Shown piece after piece: positions 1-8,674 of a DNA stretch of 64,000 nucleotides. Each line of letters starts with the position of its first letter. The first letter of the stretch is position 1. The notes beneath the pieces are model-generated. The model was not told the origin of the DNA. It searched no databases and worked only from the letters and a program-made list of their open reading frames with translations. Origin of the DNA: JAHEGP01 sp963792875 (lineage in GTDB: Bacteria; Pseudomonadota; Gammaproteobacteria; Pseudomonadales; JAHEGP01); the NCBI GenBank assembly GCA_963792875.1, contig CAWBXV010000010.1, positions 372,001 to 436,000 on the forward strand, written 5' to 3'. The translations under genes were made by a program, and so were the position numbers.

Positions 1-1
1 A

Positions 2-760
2 GTTCCGGGCACCAAATACTACCGCGGCAAGCAGGGTGAGCGCTTCCTGCGGTCCTACTTCGCCAACGAGATCCCCAAGCGGCGCGGCTCCAGCAGCCCG
101 GATGCCTTCACCTACGTCTGCAACGAGAAGGACGAAAACGGCAACTACTACCCCGACGAACTGATCATTCCGCAGGGCTCCTTCCTGCTGTTTGCGGCGC
201 ACGACACCACTACCAGCGTGCTCAACCACATCATGTACTACACCGCGCTGCACCCCGAGTGGCAGCATGCCATGCGCGAAGAGTGCCGCTCGCTCAACAA
301 GGATTACATCGACTATGAAGACCTCGACAAGATGGAGGTCGTCGACAGGGTATTGAAGGAGACGCTGCGCATGCGCCCGTCGGTGCCGTTCCTGGCCCGC
401 CGCACGATCAAAGAGTGCGAGATCAGCGGCCACAGAATCCCGGCCGACACCATGATCTGGGTGTCGCCGCTGCAGCAGCACTACGACCCGAAGTTCTGGA
501 CCAACCCCGAAAAGTTCGACCCCGATCGCTTCTCGCCGGAGCGGGCAGAGTTCAAGAACCACTCATTCTGCTATCACCCCTTCGGCGGCGGCGCCCACAA
601 GTGCATCGGCATGCATTTCGCGGCCATGCTCACCAAGACCTTCATGCACCAGATGCTGCTGAAGTACGAGTACAGCCTGCCGGCAGACTTCAAGCCCCGC
701 TTCGAGTGGGTGCCCCTGCCCAAACCGGCCAAGCTGCCCATCCAGTGGAAGCGCATCTGA
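2..760 (+). CDS. cytochrome P450, C-terminal part (5' end outside window)
   Basis: The reading frame is open from the window edge, so only about the last 250 residues of a haem monooxygenase are seen. The I-helix oxygen-activation motif reads AAHDTTTS, the K-helix ExxR is ETLR, and the haem-binding loop is FGGGAHKCIG with the thiolate cysteine near position 603. These residues are intact, so the enzyme is probably active. The substrate cannot be told. The loose resemblance to the CYP26/CYP120-like branch of retinoid or terpenoid hydroxylases is only an impression. No ferredoxin gene follows it. A strong hairpin lies directly downstream. A second, unrelated P450 is found at 60.3-61.7 kb. Confidence 0.93.
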   Translation, partial: VPGTKYYRGKQGERFLRSYFANEIPKRRGSSSPDAFTYVCNEKDENGNYYPDELIIPQGSFLLFAAHDTTTSVLNHIMYYTALHPEWQHAMREECRSLNKDYIDYEDLDKMEVVDRVLKETLRMRPSVPFLARRTIKECEISGHRIPADTMIWVSPLQQHYDPKFWTNPEKFDPDRFSPERAEFKNHSFCYHPFGGGAHKCIGMHFAAMLTKTFMHQMLLKYEYSLPADFKPRFEWVPLPKPAKLPIQWKRI

Positions 761-785
761 GCCAACCACCGCATCAAAGCACCAC

Positions 786-820
786 GCGAGCGCCGGGCCC
801 AACACCCGGCGCTCGCCGTT
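786..820. terminator. intrinsic terminator between convergent genes
   Basis: A perfect 12-bp inverted repeat (GCGAGCGCCGGG at 786-797 and its complement at 805-816) encloses a 7-base loop and is followed by a short T run. It sits between the stop of the P450 gene and the stop of the convergent lipoprotein gene, so it may serve the plus-strand gene or both. Confidence 0.75.
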
Positions 821-839
821 TGGGGGTCCGCTGCGGCGG

Positions 840-1433
840 CTATTGCTCGACACTGACGCTGTGCAGTACCAGCTGGCCATTGAGCACCGGTATGGTGGTA
901 CCCTTGGGAGGCTGATCCATGCGCACGCTGCCCGTTTTTCCACCCAGGTCATACTTCACCAGGTAGCCGGTGACGCGAGTCGATTTGTCGACCACGGTGG
1001 TGCATTGCCGCTCCATGGTCGTCTGCGTCTTGCCCGCCTGAACGTTCCCCTGCACTTTATTGCCGGCATAGCCGCCAATCACTGCGCCGGCAGCGGTCGC
1101 CACCGATTTCCCCCGGCCGGAGCCGACCTGGTTGCCCAGCACCCCGCCCACCACTGCGCCGGCCGCCGTACCGGCGACCTGGTGCTGATCCTTGACTGGA
1201 GCCTGCGTGGTCACCGCCACATCTTCACAGACCTCCCGCGGCTTCTCGACGGTCTCCTTGATGGGGTCCACGCTGATGATGGTGGCGCTGGTGGGCGCCG
1301 GCGGCTCCGCGGCCGCCTGCTCGTCATTGCCGCCGCGGCCGCAAGCCACCAGGGCCCAGCAGGCGAGCAGCAGCGCCGCCGTGCGGGTCGTCCGATAGCG
1401 GTTAGCCATCGCCGTTGATCTCGCTCTGTTCAT
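840..1433 (-). CDS. glycine-zipper 2TM-domain lipoprotein
   Basis: A probable outer-membrane lipoprotein of 197 residues in the Rickettsia 17-kDa antigen/SlyB-like glycine-zipper family. A basic N-terminus and hydrophobic stretch end in a lipobox (LVAC). The middle carries glycine-zipper segments such as AGTAAGAVVGGVLGNQ and AGAVIGGYAGN, which in this family form a paired membrane hairpin. The C-terminal third is polar and probably periplasmic. The start at 1433 is chosen because AGAGGG lies 8 bases upstream. ATGs at 1451 and 1409 are alternatives. Such proteins affect envelope integrity, but no specific role can be assigned. The gene stands alone, convergent with the P450. Confidence 0.85.
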   Translation of the reverse strand: MNRARSTAMANRYRTTRTAALLLACWALVACGRGGNDEQAAAEPPAPTSATIISVDPIKETVEKPREVCEDVAVTTQAPVKDQHQVAGTAAGAVVGGVLGNQVGSGRGKSVATAAGAVIGGYAGNKVQGNVQAGKTQTTMERQCTTVVDKSTRVTGYLVKYDLGGKTGSVRMDQPPKGTTIPVLNGQLVLHSVSVEQ

Positions 1434-1569
1434 CCTCAAGCCCTCTCTCATCTCAGTCTGTCATCGGGCACTGCAACGCCTGCCACCGGCGGCAGACCAT
1501 AACGACCCCCTCGCCGCCTGATGGTTATCCTATCATCATCCCGCCACTACCCCGTAGCGCAGCGCGCCG

Positions 1570-2049
1570 CTAGATCAGCGCCTTGACGTAGTAATACGCC
1601 ATCATGCCGCCCGTGGCCAGCTTCAGGCCGGTACCCAGCAGGAAACCGACCAGCGAGCCCATGCCGGAGCTCAGCGCCCTGCCCACTTGGCGGTAGTTGA
1701 CGATGAGTTCGCCGGCCACGGCACCCAGGAAGGGTCCGATAATGATGCCCAGCGGCGGAAAAAATATCATGCCCACGATCAGGCCCAGGGTGCTGCCGCG
1801 CACGCCGGCGGCCGAACCGCCGAATTTTCTGGTGCCCCAGACCGGCACGTAGTAGTCCAGCGCCGTGACCAGCAGCGCGATCAGGCCCCAGCCGACCAGA
1901 AAGCCGGTGGAAAACTGCGCGAATCCGCTGAAGTTAAGCAGCAGCAGCCCGGCATAGCCGATCGGCGGCCCGGGCAGCACCGGCAACACCGCGCCGACGA
2001 TGCCGGTGACCACGCACACGCCGGCCAGTACAACCAGGATCCAATCCAC
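1570..2049 (-). CDS. DUF456 family inner-membrane protein
   Basis: A hydrophobic protein of 159 residues and typical DUF456 length. It has about four transmembrane helices rich in glycine and small residues, with characteristic stretches GAVLPVLPGPP near the N-terminus and FFPPLGIIIGPFLGA in the middle. The function of the family is not established. It lies between the glycine-zipper lipoprotein and a DUF3604 protein on the same strand, with gaps over 100 bp, so co-transcription is uncertain. The initiator is the ATG of MDWILVV. Confidence 0.85.
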   Translation of the reverse strand: MDWILVVLAGVCVVTGIVGAVLPVLPGPPIGYAGLLLLNFSGFAQFSTGFLVGWGLIALLVTALDYYVPVWGTRKFGGSAAGVRGSTLGLIVGMIFFPPLGIIIGPFLGAVAGELIVNYRQVGRALSSGMGSLVGFLLGTGLKLATGGMMAYYYVKALI

Positions 2050-2185
2050 TCATCCACTCCTCTGGGGCGTTGCCGGCGCTGCATGCGCGCCGCGCCGACG
2101 CAGGCGCCGCCCCTAGGCATCGGCTCTCGCGCCTGCCGGGCCCGCTGCGCACACCCGCGCGCGGCGGCCTGACGGGACCCGCACG

Positions 2186-4123
2186 CTACCTCGCCGGCTG
2201 ATACCAGATCGGTGAGGTGTAGGCCCGCTCCTGAGTGACCATCGGCACTTCGCTGGGCAGCTTGAGGCCATACTTCTTTGCGTCGTAGGCGGTCCAGCGC
2301 GGGGTCGGGATCTCGATGACGCGGCCGTAGTAGAAGGCCGCCTGGCTGGCATCGAAGTCCGGATCGGTCCACACGGCGGCCAGCTCAGGCGCGCCGATGG
2401 TGTTGGTCCAGGTGGCGTTGGGCACGTCCACGGTACTGCCTACCGGTGGCAGCTTGCCGTCCCTGCCCGGCTTGCGATCGCCGCCCCAGACCACGTCGTA
2501 GACCTTCTCTTGCGGTTCGCCCTTCGCGTCGAGCCAGCCCTTGACGATCTGATAGCGGTCGAGGTTTGCACCGATGGGGTCTTTCAGCGCCGCCACGAGG
2601 AAGGTGGGCGCCTTGCCGGCGGGGCCCTGCGGAAGATCGCCGCCCATCGGGACGCCCTTGCGGTAGCCGATCCGGGCCGGGGTGCGGTTGGCGGCATCGC
2701 TCGCCTGGAAATCCCAGCCGCCGAACAGGCGCACCAGCATGCGGGGACCGGTGGTGCCGTAGACCTCCCTGCGCTGCATGGCGTCAAAGATGGCTTCACG
2801 GGTGTTGTCGCGCGCCCACACGCCGGCATAGCCCGAGGCCACCATTTCCCAACTCATGATCTTGAGATCGCTGCCGGGAAACACGATGTCATGCAGCGCG
2901 CGGCTTGGGCTGGGCTCGTAGGCGGCCATCTTGCCGAAGAAGTTGTCCTCTTCCGCCGTGGCCAGCGCCGTGTGCGAGTCCGTGCTGCCGATCATGCCGA
3001 ACTTGTAGGGATTGACACCGGTCTTGCGTTCCAGCTGCAGACCGACCTTGAGTCCCGAGCGGGCATATTCGTAGGGCAGCATCTCCGGTTTCTTGGCGAC
3101 GCTCAGGTTCAGGTTACCCTTGTCCCAGGTCTCGTAATCCGCGAACTCGTCATTGGGCGAGAGCAAGGGGTGCGTTTCACCATCGCCCTTCATCTGAGTG
3201 ACCTCATAGAGTGGCTCCCAGTCCGCACGCGTCTGAGCGTACTCCCTGCTGATGGCGTTGCCCGCTGCGTCCACCAGGGGAAACATGCCGCCATTGCTCA
3301 GGTTGCCGTTGTGTGCGATCGCCAGCACTTGTCCGCCGGTCTTGTCTTCGTAGGCCTGCAGGGCCCGCCACAAGTCTTCGGGCTTGTCACTGCCGGCGGG
3401 CGCGAGGGTGGTGTAGGGCTCTACCTGGCTCGCCTTGTCGCCGCCGTCCCGCATGATAACGACCCGGTGCAGGTTGTTGCCGCCGGTGTTGGAGGTCCAC
3501 TCGTAGCCGATGAACGCGGTGAAGCGGCCCGGCTCATTGAACTGCTCGGCGGCGTCGATGGTATCCTGCCACGCGGAGCGGTAGCTGCGGCTGCCTGGCG
3601 GCGAGGACATCGCCTCGGGCAGGGTTCCCTTCGAAAAGCGGTCGATCAGCTCGAGGGCCGCCGCGGCGGCACCCTCCCCGCCCGCCTGGATCTGATCGTG
3701 CAGGCGCCGCCCGATCGGATCGGCGAGAATCGAAGGATCGCTGGCCAGGATGCGGCCGAACAGGCCCATATTGTCCGAGTGGTCGGCCACCACCAGGAAG
3801 TCGAGCGGGCGCGACAGCCGCGCGCGCTGCCCCGTCGAGGTCGTCACCTCCTCGCCGCGCGCGAAACGGTAGGCTTCGGGCGGCGGGAGGCGGGCGCCAT
3901 AGGCGCCCGCGTCGAACGAGTAGCTGGTGTGCAGATGGGTGTCGCCCCAGAATACCCGGGTGGGGACGTTCGCTCCCGCATAGGGCGAATACGGGGCGGC
4001 CGGGAAGGTATCCTTCATCTGCTCGGCGCTGGGTCCGGTTTCCTGGGCCACTGCCGGCAGGCCCACGCTGGCGATGGCCAACGCCAAAAGGGTTGATGCA
4101 GTCGGTTTCATAGTGCTCTTCAT
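2186..4123 (-). CDS. DUF3604 domain secreted protein (PHP-like metallohydrolase fold)
   Basis: A 645-residue exported protein with a Sec signal peptide ending around VAQE. The body matches DUF3604. WGDTHLHTSYSFDAGA carries the HLH metal-ligand motif typical of PHP-type phosphoesterases, and VVADHSD, AIAHNGN and GSTDSH supply further metal-ligand-like histidines and aspartates. The family is common in marine gammaproteobacteria and lacks a demonstrated substrate; a periplasmic hydrolase role is inferred from the motifs. AGGGGT lies 5 bases before the ATG and supports the start. It is apparently monocistronic. Confidence 0.88.
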   Translation of the reverse strand: MKSTMKPTASTLLALAIASVGLPAVAQETGPSAEQMKDTFPAAPYSPYAGANVPTRVFWGDTHLHTSYSFDAGAYGARLPPPEAYRFARGEEVTTSTGQRARLSRPLDFLVVADHSDNMGLFGRILASDPSILADPIGRRLHDQIQAGGEGAAAAALELIDRFSKGTLPEAMSSPPGSRSYRSAWQDTIDAAEQFNEPGRFTAFIGYEWTSNTGGNNLHRVVIMRDGGDKASQVEPYTTLAPAGSDKPEDLWRALQAYEDKTGGQVLAIAHNGNLSNGGMFPLVDAAGNAISREYAQTRADWEPLYEVTQMKGDGETHPLLSPNDEFADYETWDKGNLNLSVAKKPEMLPYEYARSGLKVGLQLERKTGVNPYKFGMIGSTDSHTALATAEEDNFFGKMAAYEPSPSRALHDIVFPGSDLKIMSWEMVASGYAGVWARDNTREAIFDAMQRREVYGTTGPRMLVRLFGGWDFQASDAANRTPARIGYRKGVPMGGDLPQGPAGKAPTFLVAALKDPIGANLDRYQIVKGWLDAKGEPQEKVYDVVWGGDRKPGRDGKLPPVGSTVDVPNATWTNTIGAPELAAVWTDPDFDASQAAFYYGRVIEIPTPRWTAYDAKKYGLKLPSEVPMVTQERAYTSPIWYQPAR

Positions 4124-4594
4124 GCTGGACCCCTAATGCTTTTTGTGCTGTGCATCCCATCGCCAGCTTAAACCAACACCCCACGAAAGGGAATTTGCAC
4201 CGGCTAAGGCGCCCCCGGATGCTCATGGTGTCAGGCCCTATCCATCCGGCAGTGCATCGCGCCAGCGGCCTTTGAATTATCTCAGGGTCGAGCCGATTGC
4301 CGTCATCTATAGCCGCCCCTTGGCTCCTCCGGCTGCCCATCGCCCATGCCGATCAGTTCCGCCAACGGCTGAGCCCCTGCGAAGACCGCCATCGCAGGCT
4401 TTCGCGGCTACAACGGCCCCGGCAACAACCCCTCTGCGATCACCGGGCACTAGGGTCGCGCCGTGCGCTCGCAGCGACATCCGCCCGCCCATGGCGGGCT
4501 GCAGCCGCGACGGCCGCTCGACTGACTGCAAGCGCCGGCGATCCGGCGGTGCCGCGCGACCGTAAATCCGGTAGCAGCGAGGGACACCACCACC
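4124..4594. other. intergenic region between divergent genes
   Basis: About 470 bp separate the DUF3604 gene from the divergent lipoprotein-like gene. Open frames here have no recognisable domain, no good ribosome-binding site and no codon-like periodicity. The part next to the DUF3604 gene (about 4130-4310) is somewhat richer in A+T and probably holds its promoter. No convincing -35/-10 pair or RNA gene is seen. Confidence 0.5.
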
Positions 4595-5461
4595 ATGAAG
4601 AACCCAGGCCTCAGCGGCAGCCGCTGGCCCGCTACCCTGATCCTGCTCGCCGCACTCGGCGCCGGCATGGGCTGCGCGCCCTCGTTCCCCCGGCCCGACG
4701 ATGCCCGCTACCGCTGGCAGGGCCAGGGGCCGGACGGCGATACCATTTTCCGCCGCAGCCTGGCCGCCCACGGCGGCGCCGGCACAGCGGTGCGCGAGAG
4801 GGATGCGCTGCCGACCCGAGTGGTGCTGACCACCACGGGCCGGTGGTACGCACTGGTCACCCGCATCCAGCCGCAGATGACTGACGAAACGTTCCGCGCG
4901 AGGGGGGAGGAGACACTCGATCTCGCCACCGGCGACTACTGGGCGAGCTTTTCGGGGCCGGCCGGCAACAAGACGGTGCGCCGGGAAGCCCGCGGCATCG
5001 CCGTGCAATACAACGGCAGGACGACGCTGGACCAGGACGCGCTGGCGGCGACGGCCCTCACCGCCGATGCGGCGTATCTGTTCTACCTGGGGCCGCTGGC
5101 GCTGGCTCAGCGCAATTACCGTTTCGTGCGCCTGGCGGATGCGCGGGAGAAGGGCTCCACCTACTACCGCATCTACAGCGAACTGCGGCCCGGCCTGGGT
5201 TTATCGGAGCGGGACGAGGTGGTGTTCTGGATACACCCGCAGTCTTCGCTGGTGTACCGCACGGAGGTGACCCTGGAAGGCTTTCGCAGGACACGCGGCG
5301 CTCATGTCGACGTCACCGTGCTCGACTATGGCCGCTGGGGGCCCTACACGCTGCCGCGCGAGCTGCATGAGCGCGTGCGCGCGCCGCTGCGCCTGGACGT
5401 ACACCGCTGGCAGGTGACGCAGCTGCGCGCTGCCGACGGGCAGCCCCCCGCCACCTGGTAG
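4595..5461 (+). CDS. unrecognised exported protein, lipoprotein-like
   Basis: A 288-residue protein not assigned to a family. The N-terminal 27 residues form a signal sequence ending in GAGMGC; this is not a canonical lipobox because the -3 position is Gly, so lipidation is doubtful. The rest alternates short beta-like segments with many aromatic and charged residues (for example YWASFSGPAGNK and SSLVYRTEVTLEG). This resembles LolA-like or outer-membrane lipoprotein-sorting folds that bind a hydrophobic ligand, but the likeness is only in pattern. It is convergent with cbpA-cbpM and shows no operon partner. Confidence 0.7.
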   Translation: MKNPGLSGSRWPATLILLAALGAGMGCAPSFPRPDDARYRWQGQGPDGDTIFRRSLAAHGGAGTAVRERDALPTRVVLTTTGRWYALVTRIQPQMTDETFRARGEETLDLATGDYWASFSGPAGNKTVRREARGIAVQYNGRTTLDQDALAATALTADAAYLFYLGPLALAQRNYRFVRLADAREKGSTYYRIYSELRPGLGLSERDEVVFWIHPQSSLVYRTEVTLEGFRRTRGAHVDVTVLDYGRWGPYTLPRELHERVRAPLRLDVHRWQVTQLRAADGQPPATW

Positions 5462-5544
5462 CGGCGCGCCGCACCCCCATCCCCCGCCATCGCCAGCGAC
5501 AGACCCCGTCGCCAGGGGATGGTATAAATTGACGCCCCGAAACG

Positions 5545-5868
5545 TCAGGCATCGCGCTCGTGGCGCCGCAGGCGCTGCCGCAGAACCCTGAGCTCGTCCA
5601 GCAGTTCCAGCGCCAGCGCGACGCCGGCCGCGTTGATTTCCAGCTCGTCCTCCAGGCGCAGCGCGGTGCGCGCGCGCGCCACGCTGGCACCGAGAAAGCG
5701 CCAGTCCTGGGGACTGCGGCCCTGGGGTTCCAGGATGCCCTCGTCCACCAGCGCGCGGATGCGCTCGACGTGCACGGTACAGGCGCAGCTGAGTTCATAC
5801 AGGGTGAACACCGTCGTCTCGCTGATCACGACGCCGCTCAGCACTTCCTCCCGCGGTTTGCTAGCCAT
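5545..5868 (-). CDS. cbpM: chaperone modulator CbpM
   Basis: A 107-residue MerR-like helix-turn-helix/modulator protein that in Escherichia coli binds the J domain of CbpA and inhibits its co-chaperone activity. The N-terminal part (VFTLYELSCACTVHVERIRA) resembles the family HTH, and the C-terminal half is a helical segment rich in Leu, Glu and Arg. The start at 5868 follows AGGAG by 7 bases, and that ribosome-binding site lies inside the last codons of cbpA, four bases away. Tight coupling with cbpA supports the assignment. A longer in-frame reading upstream overlaps cbpA and was not used. Confidence 0.88.
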   Translation of the reverse strand: MASKPREEVLSGVVISETTVFTLYELSCACTVHVERIRALVDEGILEPQGRSPQDWRFLGASVARARTALRLEDELEINAAGVALALELLDELRVLRQRLRRHERDA

Positions 5869-5872
5869 CGCC

Positions 5873-6850
5873 CTACTCCTCCATCGCTGCGCGCGGGTTG
5901 AAGGGCATCTCGCGCGCCATCTTCTCGTACAGCGCCCTGGCGGCGTCGGTGGCGGCCGGCGGCAGCACGATCTGCACCACCGCATAGAGATCGCCGGGAG
6001 GCTCGCCCGGGATGCCCCTGCCCTTCAGGCGCAGCCTGGCGCCGGCCGCCGTACCCGGGGGAATGTTGAGGCCGACCGCGCCCGCCGGCGTGGGCACCCG
6101 GACCTTGGCTCCCAGCGCCGCCTCCCAGGGGGCCAGCGGCAGGTCCAGATACAGATCGCGCTCTTCGACGTGATACCAGCGGTGGGGCTTGAATTCCACT
6201 TCCAGGTAGAGATCGCCCGCCGCGCTGCCGCCGACGCCGGGACTGCCCTGCCCCGCCAGCCGGATGTGCTGGCCGGAGCGCACACCCTTGGGAATCCTGA
6301 CGTTCAGCGTGCGCTCGCGGGTGCGCACGTGGCCCTGCTGGTCCACCTCCGGCGCGTGCAGGGTAATGGCCCGGGTGGCACCGGCAAAGGCGTCATCGAG
6401 GTCGATGAGAATGCGCGCGTGGCGATCCTCCCCGCGCGACTGGTAGGCCTGCCGATAATCGCCCCCGAAGCCGCCCGCGGCTTTGGGGGGGGTTCGCTGC
6501 TGGCCGGCCGCGCCCCGGCCGAAGATCTGCTCGAAGAACTCACTGAAACGCCGGGCATCGAAACCGGTATCGCCACCGCTGAACTCGAAGCCGGCGTCCC
6601 ATCCCGGCGGCGGCCTGAAATCCTGCCCGGCCTGCCAGTTGGCGCCGAGCTGATCGTAGGCCGCGCGCTTTTCGGGGTCCTTGAGCACTTCGTAGGCCTC
6701 GCCGAGTTCCTTGAACTTGGCATCGGCATCGACTTCCTTGCTGACATCGGGGTGATACTTGCGGGCAAGCTTGCGGTAGGCGCGCTTGATGCTGTCCTGG
6801 GTGGCATCGCGCGCCACGCCCAGCGTCTGATAGTAGTCTTTGTACTCCAT
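5873..6850 (-). CDS. cbpA: curved DNA-binding protein CbpA (DnaJ-class co-chaperone)
   Basis: A 325-residue J-domain protein. The J domain occupies residues 1-70 with the HPD signature at 33-35, followed by a Gly/Phe-rich linker and two substrate-binding beta domains. There is no zinc-finger region, which separates CbpA from DnaJ. It stimulates DnaK ATPase activity and, in E. coli, also binds curved DNA in stationary phase. cbpM follows with a 4-base gap. E. coli CbpA is sigma-S dependent; no such promoter can be identified here. The C-terminus has the family pattern LYAVVQIVLPP. Confidence 0.93.
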   Translation of the reverse strand: MEYKDYYQTLGVARDATQDSIKRAYRKLARKYHPDVSKEVDADAKFKELGEAYEVLKDPEKRAAYDQLGANWQAGQDFRPPPGWDAGFEFSGGDTGFDARRFSEFFEQIFGRGAAGQQRTPPKAAGGFGGDYRQAYQSRGEDRHARILIDLDDAFAGATRAITLHAPEVDQQGHVRTRERTLNVRIPKGVRSGQHIRLAGQGSPGVGGSAAGDLYLEVEFKPHRWYHVEERDLYLDLPLAPWEAALGAKVRVPTPAGAVGLNIPPGTAAGARLRLKGRGIPGEPPGDLYAVVQIVLPPAATDAARALYEKMAREMPFNPRAAMEE

Positions 6851-6974
6851 GGGTCATTCCACCTGAGCCGCGCTCGGCAAGGGCAGCACCGCGGCATTTT
6901 TCGGTCCGCTGCCAGTGTCGCATGAACGATGGCGGGGCGGCAACGGCGCAATCCGGCGGCGCGCCGCCGGCACC

Positions 6975-7023
6975 CGGAACGGCGTCCGGAACGGCGTCCG
7001 GAGACGGCGCCCGGAACGGCGCC
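6975..7023. repeat. degenerate 12-bp tandem repeat
   Basis: About four copies of a 12-base unit (CGGAACGGCGTC, the last shifted by one base) lie upstream of cbpA, between it and the flavin oxidoreductase gene. A perfect 12-bp palindrome, CCCGGGCCCGGG, follows at 7059-7070. No coding role is evident. Confidence 0.7.
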
Positions 7024-7105
7024 TCGCAGACGCCGGGACGCCCGGCCCCGAACTCACTCCCGGGCCCGGGATCTCGGGGATGGTATATTTTATAGGGGGG
7101 CCCTG

Positions 7106-8323
7106 CTAGGCCGCAGCCAGCGCCGCCGGGTCGTTGAGCGGGCAGCGGATGCCGCCGGGCGCCTCGATCATGCCGGCGCAGCGGTTGCAGTGGATACAGC
7201 CGTTGACGTAGTGCCGGTCACCCATGGCGCGCCTGACGAAGTCGGGGTCCTTGATCAGCGCGCGGCCCAGCTGCACGAACTCGAAGCCATCGGCCATCAG
7301 GGTCTCCAGGCTCTCCATGGTGCTGCAGCCGCCGATGTACACTACCGGACACTTGACCCGGTCGCGCACGCGCCGCGCGCCGTCGAGAAAGTAGAGCTCC
7401 TGGTAGGGGTACTCGCGGAACAGCTTGGGGCCCACCAGCCTCATGCCCAGGCGGGCGACGGGATTGGTCTCCGCCTCGATCAGGCCGTGAATGAGGCTGT
7501 CGCCGCGGAACATCAGCATGGGGTTGAAGCTGCTGGTGCCGCCGCTGGTGATGATGGCGTCCACGCCCATAGCGTCCAGGTGCGCCGCCACCTCGACCCC
7601 CTCGTCCCAGCCGATGCCGCCGCTGACGCCGTCGCACATGCTCATCTTGCCCAGCACGGGGAAGCCGTCCCCCACCGCGTCGCGCACCGCCTCCATGACG
7701 CGGCGCGGCAGGCGCATGCGGTTGGCCAGGCTGCCGCCATATTCATCGCTGCGGCGATTGGTGCGGGGACTGATGAACTGGCTGAGGCCGTAGCCGTGAC
7801 CGAAGTGCAGCTCGATGGCATCGAAACCCACCGCCTTCATAAACCCGGCGGCGTCGTGAAACACCCGCACCAGCGCGTCCATGTCCTGGTGGGTCATCGC
7901 CCCGCTCAGCGGCATGCCGTGGGGAAGCCCCAGCATATTGAGCTGCCGCGAAGGACCCAGCGGGCGCTTGAGGCGCACCAGCTTGCGGTTCTTGGAGAAG
8001 CCGCCGCAATGGCTCAGCTGGCCGGATACCGCCGCCCCCGTGGTTTTCAACTCCGCCACGATGCGCTCCAGCGCCGCGCGGTGCGGCTCGCCCATATAGG
8101 TCATCTGGTCGCTGACGCGGCCATCGGGCTCTGCCGCGCAGTAGGCGATGGTCGTCATGGCGGTACCGCCCTCGGCGATGCGCTTGTGAAAGGCCAGCAG
8201 CTGCTCACCCGGCACGCCGTCGGGCGTCATACCCTCGAAGGTGGCGGACTTGATGACGCGATTGCGCAGCGCCAGCTGGCCCAGCCTGGCAGGGGTGAAG
8301 GCGCGTTCCAGTGCTTGATTCAT
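7106..8323 (-). CDS. NADH:flavin oxidoreductase, old yellow enzyme family
   Basis: A 405-residue FMN-dependent ene-reductase-type TIM barrel. QLSHCGG forms part of the flavin site, HFGHGYGLSQFISPRTN carries the substrate-contacting histidines and the family loop, and YIGGCST and QLGRALIKDP bind the FMN phosphate. A C-terminal cluster CIHCNRC followed by a fourth cysteine 11 residues on is found in many single-domain relatives and may bind metal or an iron-sulfur cluster, but this is not settled by sequence. It probably reduces an activated C=C bond. It lies 86 bp after the acyl carrier protein gene, so it may act on a carrier- or CoA-bound substrate. Confidence 0.9.
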   Translation of the reverse strand: MNQALERAFTPARLGQLALRNRVIKSATFEGMTPDGVPGEQLLAFHKRIAEGGTAMTTIAYCAAEPDGRVSDQMTYMGEPHRAALERIVAELKTTGAAVSGQLSHCGGFSKNRKLVRLKRPLGPSRQLNMLGLPHGMPLSGAMTHQDMDALVRVFHDAAGFMKAVGFDAIELHFGHGYGLSQFISPRTNRRSDEYGGSLANRMRLPRRVMEAVRDAVGDGFPVLGKMSMCDGVSGGIGWDEGVEVAAHLDAMGVDAIITSGGTSSFNPMLMFRGDSLIHGLIEAETNPVARLGMRLVGPKLFREYPYQELYFLDGARRVRDRVKCPVVYIGGCSTMESLETLMADGFEFVQLGRALIKDPDFVRRAMGDRHYVNGCIHCNRCAGMIEAPGGIRCPLNDPAALAAA

Positions 8324-8409
8324 AACATTTCCCGGCTCGTCGGACGACGCTGCGCACGATAGGCAACGCCGCCGCCGCTGTCAATTCTAACGCGCACGGT
8401 GCAGCTGCC

Positions 8410-8661
8410 CTATGGCGCCAGCCCGCGATCGGCGAGATAGCGCAGGCAGCCGCCGAGGCTCGACAGCGAGGGATAGTCGGCTTCGGCGATGCTGATGGCC
8501 AGGCGCCGCTCCAGCGCCAGCACAAAGTTCAGAAAATCCACCGAGTCGATCTCGTACTGATCGCGGAAATTGCTGTGCTCATCGATGCCCGCGGTGTCGA
8601 TGTCGGGGGCGACGCCCTGCAGCGCCGTAAGAATCAGCTCGCGCCGGTCGGCTGCGGCCAT
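8410..8661 (-). CDS. acyl carrier protein
   Basis: A small acidic four-helix protein of 83 residues with the phosphopantetheine attachment motif EIDSVDFL at Ser40. The motif is the usual DS[LVM] context that phosphopantetheinyl transferases modify. It begins 13 bases after the acyl/acetyl-CoA synthetase stop codon, with GGAGG 7 bases before the ATG at 8661; the ATG at 8667 is too close to that site. It is not the fatty-acid AcpP, which normally lies beside fabF or fabG, so it is a dedicated carrier for a small pathway. The attached acyl group is unknown. Confidence 0.87.
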   Translation of the reverse strand: MAAADRRELILTALQGVAPDIDTAGIDEHSNFRDQYEIDSVDFLNFVLALERRLAISIAEADYPSLSSLGGCLRYLADRGLAP

Positions 8662-8674
8662 GGCCATTCCTCCA

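Noticed and set aside
6975..7023. Short tandem repeats (also at 13991, 21016 and 51932) as CRISPR arrays
   Set aside because: The units are directly adjacent with no unique spacers, and no cas genes occur in the window.
7106..7210. Missing fourth iron-sulfur cysteine spacing in the old yellow enzyme as an anomaly
   Set aside because: The CxxCxxC plus distal Cys arrangement is common in single-domain members of this family, so it is not a defect.
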